From Gemmatimonadota bacterium (lineage in GTDB: Bacteria > Gemmatimonadota > Gemmatimonadetes > Gemmatimonadales > Gemmatimonadaceae): DNA of 64,000 nucleotides. A program made the translations under genes and the position numbers. The notes beneath the pieces are model-generated. The model made no database searches and was not told the DNA's origin. It was given only the letters and a program-made list of their open reading frames with translations. This document shows, in pieces, positions 60,203-64,000 of this stretch; position 1 is the stretch's first letter; each line of letters begins with the position of its first letter. The stretch is from the NCBI GenBank assembly GCA_016719105.1, contig JADKAQ010000008.1, forward strand, positions 372,001 to 436,000, in the 5' to 3' direction.

Positions 60203-61507
60203 TCAGCTCTTTTCTGCCAGCGGAAGCGGGATGCACGTCGTCGGGCCGTAGACGAGGCCGCGATGGTCGACGCCGTTGGGATGGATCGACCCCGCCTCAC
60301 CGCGGAACGGGATCTTGAACGCCGTGGTGCGGAAGCGCAGCATGTCGTTGAGGCGGTGCCCCTCCTCGAGGAACATCTCGCGGCTGCGCTCTTCGATGAC
60401 CTGGGCGATGACCTCGTTCTGCGTGGCCGTGTTGTTGGCGTCGTACCCCGGGATCCCGGCCGCCGTGTGGCGCGCCCGGATGATGTCGCGCGCCGTGGCC
60501 AGGTCACCCGTGCGCGCCGCCGCCTCGGCCACGATGAGCTGTGCTTCCTTGTACGTGGCAATCGCCTGGCCGTCGCCGCGAGCCAGCGCCTTGTTGTGCG
60601 AGAAGAACGGGGTGATCCCGTCGCTCCCGAAGCCGTTGTTGGTGGCCGACACGCTCACGCGGGGATCGGCCACGCTCTGCCACGTGACGCCGCGGTAGTT
60701 GTTGGCCACCGACCCGTGGCGATTCGTCGCTGACCCGATGTTGTTCTGCAACTCGAACACCAGGTTCCAGCGCTGGCGCTCGCCCGCGCCGCGCGTGGCC
60801 AGCTTGGTGTAGCCCGCCGGGACGGCCGCCGCGTCGGTGCGTGCCCCCGCAAAGTTGCCCAGATCCAGGCGCACGCGTGCACGTCCCACGCGCGCCATGT
60901 TCAGCAGGTCAGTGTTGTTGGCCGCGGTGGCCAGCGTGATGGCGTCGGTGAACTGCGCCTCGGCGGCCTGTAGCGCCGCCGACGCCGGCTGCACCTGTCC
61001 CGGCGTGAGCACCGCCTCGCAGAAGCCTTCGCCTAACGCCAAGGTAGCGTACGCCCCATAGGCCTTCACGGTGGCCTTGAGCAGCCCCTTGTTGGTCACC
61101 GCTGCGTCGGCAAAGCCGTCGATCAGCGTGTAGGCTCGCTCGGCGCCCTTGCGTGCGATCTGCAACGTGGCGTACGGAAAGAGCCCGGCGGCCGGTTCGC
61201 AGTTGCTCAGCAGCGACGCATCGTTCTCGAGGATCTGCCGCGTGTACCACGCCTGCGACACCCCCTGCGCCGAGCTGTTGATCAGCTGGTCGGAGAGCGC
61301 GTTCGCCGCCGTCACGTAGTTGGACCAGGCGCACTCGAAGTCGAGGACGACTCCGTTGGCCAGCACGGAGGCATTGAGCGGGCTGTTCAGCGCCTCCTCG
61401 GTCACCTTGCCGGGCAGCTCCACGTCGAGCGCGCCCTTGCAGCCGGCCAGCGTGATCAGTGCCGCGCATCCGACCGCCCCGATGGTCCGCAGTGTATCGA
61501 TCCGCAT
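60203..61507 (-). CDS. SusD/RagB-like outer-membrane lipoprotein
   Basis: ATG 61507 gives 434 aa; lipobox LITLAGC at ~20-26. The mature chain begins LDVELPGKVTEEALNSPLNA, and helical TPR-like repeats follow. The C-terminal SusD domain has NKALARGDGQAIATYKEAQL, IVAEAAARTGDLATARDIIR, IIEERSREM-like QVIEERSREMFLEEGHRLND (the conserved 'E..rElfgEG.R..Dl.R' box) and a final FKIPFRGE. SusD proteins cap the SusC barrel and hold the ligand. The 44-bp gap to SusC upstream indicates co-expression. The ligand is unknown, but the downstream enzymes point to peptides or N-acyl amino acids rather than glycans. Confidence 0.92.
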   Translation of the reverse strand: MRIDTLRTIGAVGCAALITLAGCKGALDVELPGKVTEEALNSPLNASVLANGVVLDFECAWSNYVTAANALSDQLINSSAQGVSQAWYTRQILENDASLLSNCEPAAGLFPYATLQIARKGAERAYTLIDGFADAAVTNKGLLKATVKAYGAYATLALGEGFCEAVLTPGQVQPASAALQAAEAQFTDAITLATAANNTDLLNMARVGRARVRLDLGNFAGARTDAAAVPAGYTKLATRGAGERQRWNLVFELQNNIGSATNRHGSVANNYRGVTWQSVADPRVSVSATNNGFGSDGITPFFSHNKALARGDGQAIATYKEAQLIVAEAAARTGDLATARDIIRARHTAAGIPGYDANNTATQNEVIAQVIEERSREMFLEEGHRLNDMLRFRTTAFKIPFRGEAGSIHPNGVDHRGLVYGPTTCIPLPLAEKS

Positions 61508-61551
61508 CGTATCGAACTCCGAGTAAGGAAGACTGTCGCCGAGACGAGGAA

Positions 61552-64000
61552 CTACGGAACCACCCGGACCGTCACCTGCAATCGCTGCATGGTGGGCCAC
61601 GCATCCTGCTGGTTGCCGGCCAACCCTTCGGGGAAGCCCGCGCGGAAGTTGCCGTTCTCGCGGATCGACGGATCGGTCAAGTGCCGGCCAAACTGCTCGG
61701 GCTGCGATCGCCAGAACGTCGAGATGTTCCCCGACCAGGCCAGCGTCGTGGACGCCTGCGACAACCCGAAGCGTTGCGCCAATCGCGGTGTGAACGTGTA
61801 GGTGCCGGCCACCTCACGCAGGCGGGCGTAGCCCATCCGGAAGATCGACCACTGCCCGCGACTGTCGAACGTGTTGGCCTTGATCCCCATGAGGATCGGG
61901 TCCTTCTGCTCCAACCACGACTTGGCATTTCCGAACGTGGCAAACGCCGCCGACACCTCGGAGTTGCGCTGATAGTTCCCGCCGATGTACTCGACGTTGG
62001 TATAGAACTGCAGCGAGTTGCCCACGGAGATGGTCAGTGCCGTGGAGCCCTGCCACGTGGGGAGCGGCGAGCCGTAGTACACCTCGGGCGCCTGCGCACA
62101 GGCCACCGGCGCGCCACCCCCGGCCGAGAGGTTGGTCCCGGGGATCAACTCGCCCCCTTCACACTTCACGTTGGTCGCCACACCGTTAGCCAGGTCGGCC
62201 GAGACTACGCGCCGCATGAAGAACGACGCCAGCGGATAGCCCGGCACGTGGAACTGCTGGAACAGGAGCGGAATGCGCGACGTCCCGCCGAGCGAGACGA
62301 TCTTGTTGTCGTTGCCGGAGAGCGTCGTGCGCAGGTCGACCACCGCCTTGTCGCTGCGATACAGGTTGAGGTTGGCCAGCACCTCCCACCCCTTGTTCTC
62401 CACCACGCCCAGGTTGCGCAGCTGCGTCCCGGTGAAGCCTTCCGACGGGGCAATGGACGTCGGGACAATCGCATCCTCGGTACGCTTGCGGTACACGTTG
62501 AACTCGAGCCCGAGGCGCTCGCCAAAGAGCCCGAGGTCCAATCCGGCTTCGAACTCGGTCCCGACCTCAGGCTTGAGGTCCGGGTTGCCGAGGTTGTCGG
62601 AGGTGAGCCCCGATGTCGTCTCGCCCACGCGTGGCTTGAACGTCTTGATGGCGACAAAGGCGTCCGGCTGCTGCCCGGCCTTGCCCCACGCCGTGCGCAG
62701 CTTGGCCGTGGTGACGCCCGGGATCTTGAACCACGACTCCTCGCCGATGACCCACGAGGCGCTCACCTTGGGATAGACGACGAACTTGAAGTCCTTGCCG
62801 AACGCGCTGTTGTCGTCGCCGCGCACGGCGCCGGTGAGGTAGAAGCGTTCCTTCCACGACACCTGCTGCTGGAAGTACATCCCCATCGACTTGTTCTCGA
62901 TGATCTCCTCGTCGGAGGTACGGCTCGCCCCGGCGCCAATCGTCTCGAGGGCATTGACTGCGATGTTCTCCGAGCGCACCCAGAAGATGTTGGTCTTGCG
63001 GGCGAAGTACTGAAAGCCGTACGACGACGCGCTGCCGAGCGACCCGCGCGTGAACTTGGCCGTGGTCCCGTAGTCGAGCGTGCGGAAGGCCACGTCGTTG
63101 TCGTACACGTGGCGCATCCCGTTAGGCAGCGCGATGCCGTTCCGGAAGTTGCCCTCCACTCGACGCGACAGCGTTGACAGCTGCTGCATCGTGAAGTCGC
63201 CACCCACCGCCAGGCGATGCGTGAACCAGCTCCAGGGCGTGTAGGTCGCCGTCAGGTTCAGGATGCCGCGGTTGACGTCACTGAAGGCCTCGGCGTCGTT
63301 CTGCAGCCGCTCGGGGAGTTCGAACCCCGGCCAGCCGCGGAACGGACCATCGAGGCGAACACCTGAGCTGGTACCGGGTTCGCACCCCGGAGCGGGGCAG
63401 GCGAAGTTGATGGCCGCGGTGACGGGTTGATTGGCCGGCGCGGGGGACTGCAGGCGGGAGCGGGTGTAGCCGAGCCCCATGTCGACGGTGAGCTTGGTGC
63501 TCGGAAGCCAGGTGATGTTGCCGCGGCTGCTGAGCTTTTGCTGGTTGTTGTACGAGACCGACCCGGTCTCGTCGTCGTAGTCGCCCGAGAAGTAGTACCG
63601 CACCTGCTCAGCGCCGCCGCGCAGGTTGGCGCCAAACGAGCCCAGGGCGCCGGTGCTGAACACGTTGCCGACGCAGTTGCCGTTCTTGATCGAGTCGAAC
63701 GGCTTGGGGCACATGCCGTAGACGCTTTGCGAGAAGCCCGTCTCGCGGGCGTACTTGAGGACGTTCACCTCGACCAGCTGCCCAGCCGCCGACTTGTACC
63801 AGACGGTGTTGAACGTCTTTTCCGGGTTGGGGATCCAGTTGCCGCCGCCACGCGCCGTGAACTCCAGCCGCGGACGCCCTGCTTTCCCCTTCTTGGTCGT
63901 GATCTGGATGACGCCGTTCGACGCTTCGGTCCCGTACAGCGTCGCCGCCGCAGGCCCCTTCACGACTTCGATCGACTCGATGTCGTCCGGATTGATGTCG
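61552..64000 (-). CDS. SusC/RagA family TonB-linked outer-membrane protein (5' end beyond window)
   Basis: The C-terminal ~815 residues are visible; the signal peptide, carboxypeptidase-regulatory-like domain and start of the plug lie beyond 64000. The visible part begins in the plug with NPDDIESIEVVKGPAAATLY and GTEASNGVIQITTKKGK, the SusC plug hallmark. The large barrel follows, e.g. WKERFYLTGAVRGDDNSAFG, SWVIGEESWFKIPGVTTAKL, RTAWGKAGQQPD and FEAGLDLGLFGERLGLEFNV. It ends LQVTVRVVP, without the usual terminal Phe. It imports the substrate of the cluster with SusD, energised by TonB. Confidence 0.93.
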   Translation of the reverse strand, partial: DINPDDIESIEVVKGPAAATLYGTEASNGVIQITTKKGKAGRPRLEFTARGGGNWIPNPEKTFNTVWYKSAAGQLVEVNVLKYARETGFSQSVYGMCPKPFDSIKNGNCVGNVFSTGALGSFGANLRGGAEQVRYYFSGDYDDETGSVSYNNQQKLSSRGNITWLPSTKLTVDMGLGYTRSRLQSPAPANQPVTAAINFACPAPGCEPGTSSGVRLDGPFRGWPGFELPERLQNDAEAFSDVNRGILNLTATYTPWSWFTHRLAVGGDFTMQQLSTLSRRVEGNFRNGIALPNGMRHVYDNDVAFRTLDYGTTAKFTRGSLGSASSYGFQYFARKTNIFWVRSENIAVNALETIGAGASRTSDEEIIENKSMGMYFQQQVSWKERFYLTGAVRGDDNSAFGKDFKFVVYPKVSASWVIGEESWFKIPGVTTAKLRTAWGKAGQQPDAFVAIKTFKPRVGETTSGLTSDNLGNPDLKPEVGTEFEAGLDLGLFGERLGLEFNVYRKRTEDAIVPTSIAPSEGFTGTQLRNLGVVENKGWEVLANLNLYRSDKAVVDLRTTLSGNDNKIVSLGGTSRIPLLFQQFHVPGYPLASFFMRRVVSADLANGVATNVKCEGGELIPGTNLSAGGGAPVACAQAPEVYYGSPLPTWQGSTALTISVGNSLQFYTNVEYIGGNYQRNSEVSAAFATFGNAKSWLEQKDPILMGIKANTFDSRGQWSIFRMGYARLREVAGTYTFTPRLAQRFGLSQASTTLAWSGNISTFWRSQPEQFGRHLTDPSIRENGNFRAGFPEGLAGNQQDAWPTMQRLQVTVRVVP

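Noticed and set aside
1..64000. CRISPR arrays, tRNA or rRNA genes, insertion sequences, phage genes
   Set aside because: None seen: no regularly spaced direct repeats with unique spacers, no cloverleaf or rRNA-like blocks, no transposase or integrase motifs.

Overview
The window is high-GC DNA (roughly two thirds G+C by eye), densely coding, with no gap above about 220 bp between genes. The mix of genes points to a Gemmatimonadota-like bacterium (Gemmatimonas/Gemmatirosa type): an outer-membrane TonB-dependent receptor with an N-terminal carboxypeptidase-regulatory-like domain, a SusC/SusD pair, many secreted M28, S9 and M19 peptidases and serine hydrolases, sortilin/BNR-propeller proteins, and the futalosine route to menaquinone. 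This assignment is inference from gene content; there is no rRNA or marker gene in the window. I saw no tRNA, rRNA, CRISPR array, insertion sequence or phage gene.

Layout. 1-4037: the N-terminal end of a nicotinate phosphoribosyltransferase-like gene, a MocR/PdxR-type regulator divergent from a PNPOx-like flavoprotein, an OsmC protein, and a methyltransferase coupled to a phosphodiester-glycosidase (NAGPA) domain protein. 5517-11498: a stand-alone TonB receptor, then a molybdopterin oxidoreductase and a bestrophin. 11606-13727: a sulfide-handling cassette, with a rhodanese divergent from a sulfide:quinone oxidoreductase-like flavoprotein that is followed at once by a 59-aa protein; an AT-rich island with a 12-bp direct repeat lies between them. 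13764-20095: secreted or envelope proteins on the minus strand, ending in a large BNR/sortilin-like protein broken by a frameshift. 20313-31974: plus strand, with a lipoprotein proline-iminopeptidase-like hydrolase, a Uma2 nuclease, then a tight run of M28 peptidase, beta-keto acid cleavage enzyme, acyl-CoA dehydrogenase, M19-like protein, serine hydrolase, AceE-like E1 and a small protein. 32018-42182: an MqnB-MqnD fusion, a frameshifted MDR oxidoreductase, an M28 peptidase, an S9 peptidase, a 920-aa PIG-L deacetylase and an enoyl-CoA hydratase.

42192-64000 is the most striking region: about 18 minus-strand genes in one direction with tiny gaps or 4-bp ATGA overlaps, headed by SusC and SusD. 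They encode two paralogous metallo-beta-lactamase-fold hydrolases, an M28 peptidase, two N-acyl-D-amino-acid-deacylase-like amidohydrolases, an Asp/Glu-racemase-family enzyme, a class III aminotransferase related to glutamate-1-semialdehyde aminomutase, an APC amino-acid permease, SDRs, MaoC-type dehydratases, a thiolase, IlvD and a 3-hydroxyisobutyrate-dehydrogenase-like enzyme. I read this as an uptake-to-central-metabolism locus for modified or D-amino-acid-containing peptides; the substrate is unknown.

Two features span the window. The 7-mer CCTAACG/CGTTAGG occurs 36 times by my count, several-fold above base-composition expectation, and inside genes it forces rare codons (TTA, CCT, CTA). 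Three otherwise intact genes are frameshifted, each in a run of G or C, which looks like consensus error rather than gene decay.
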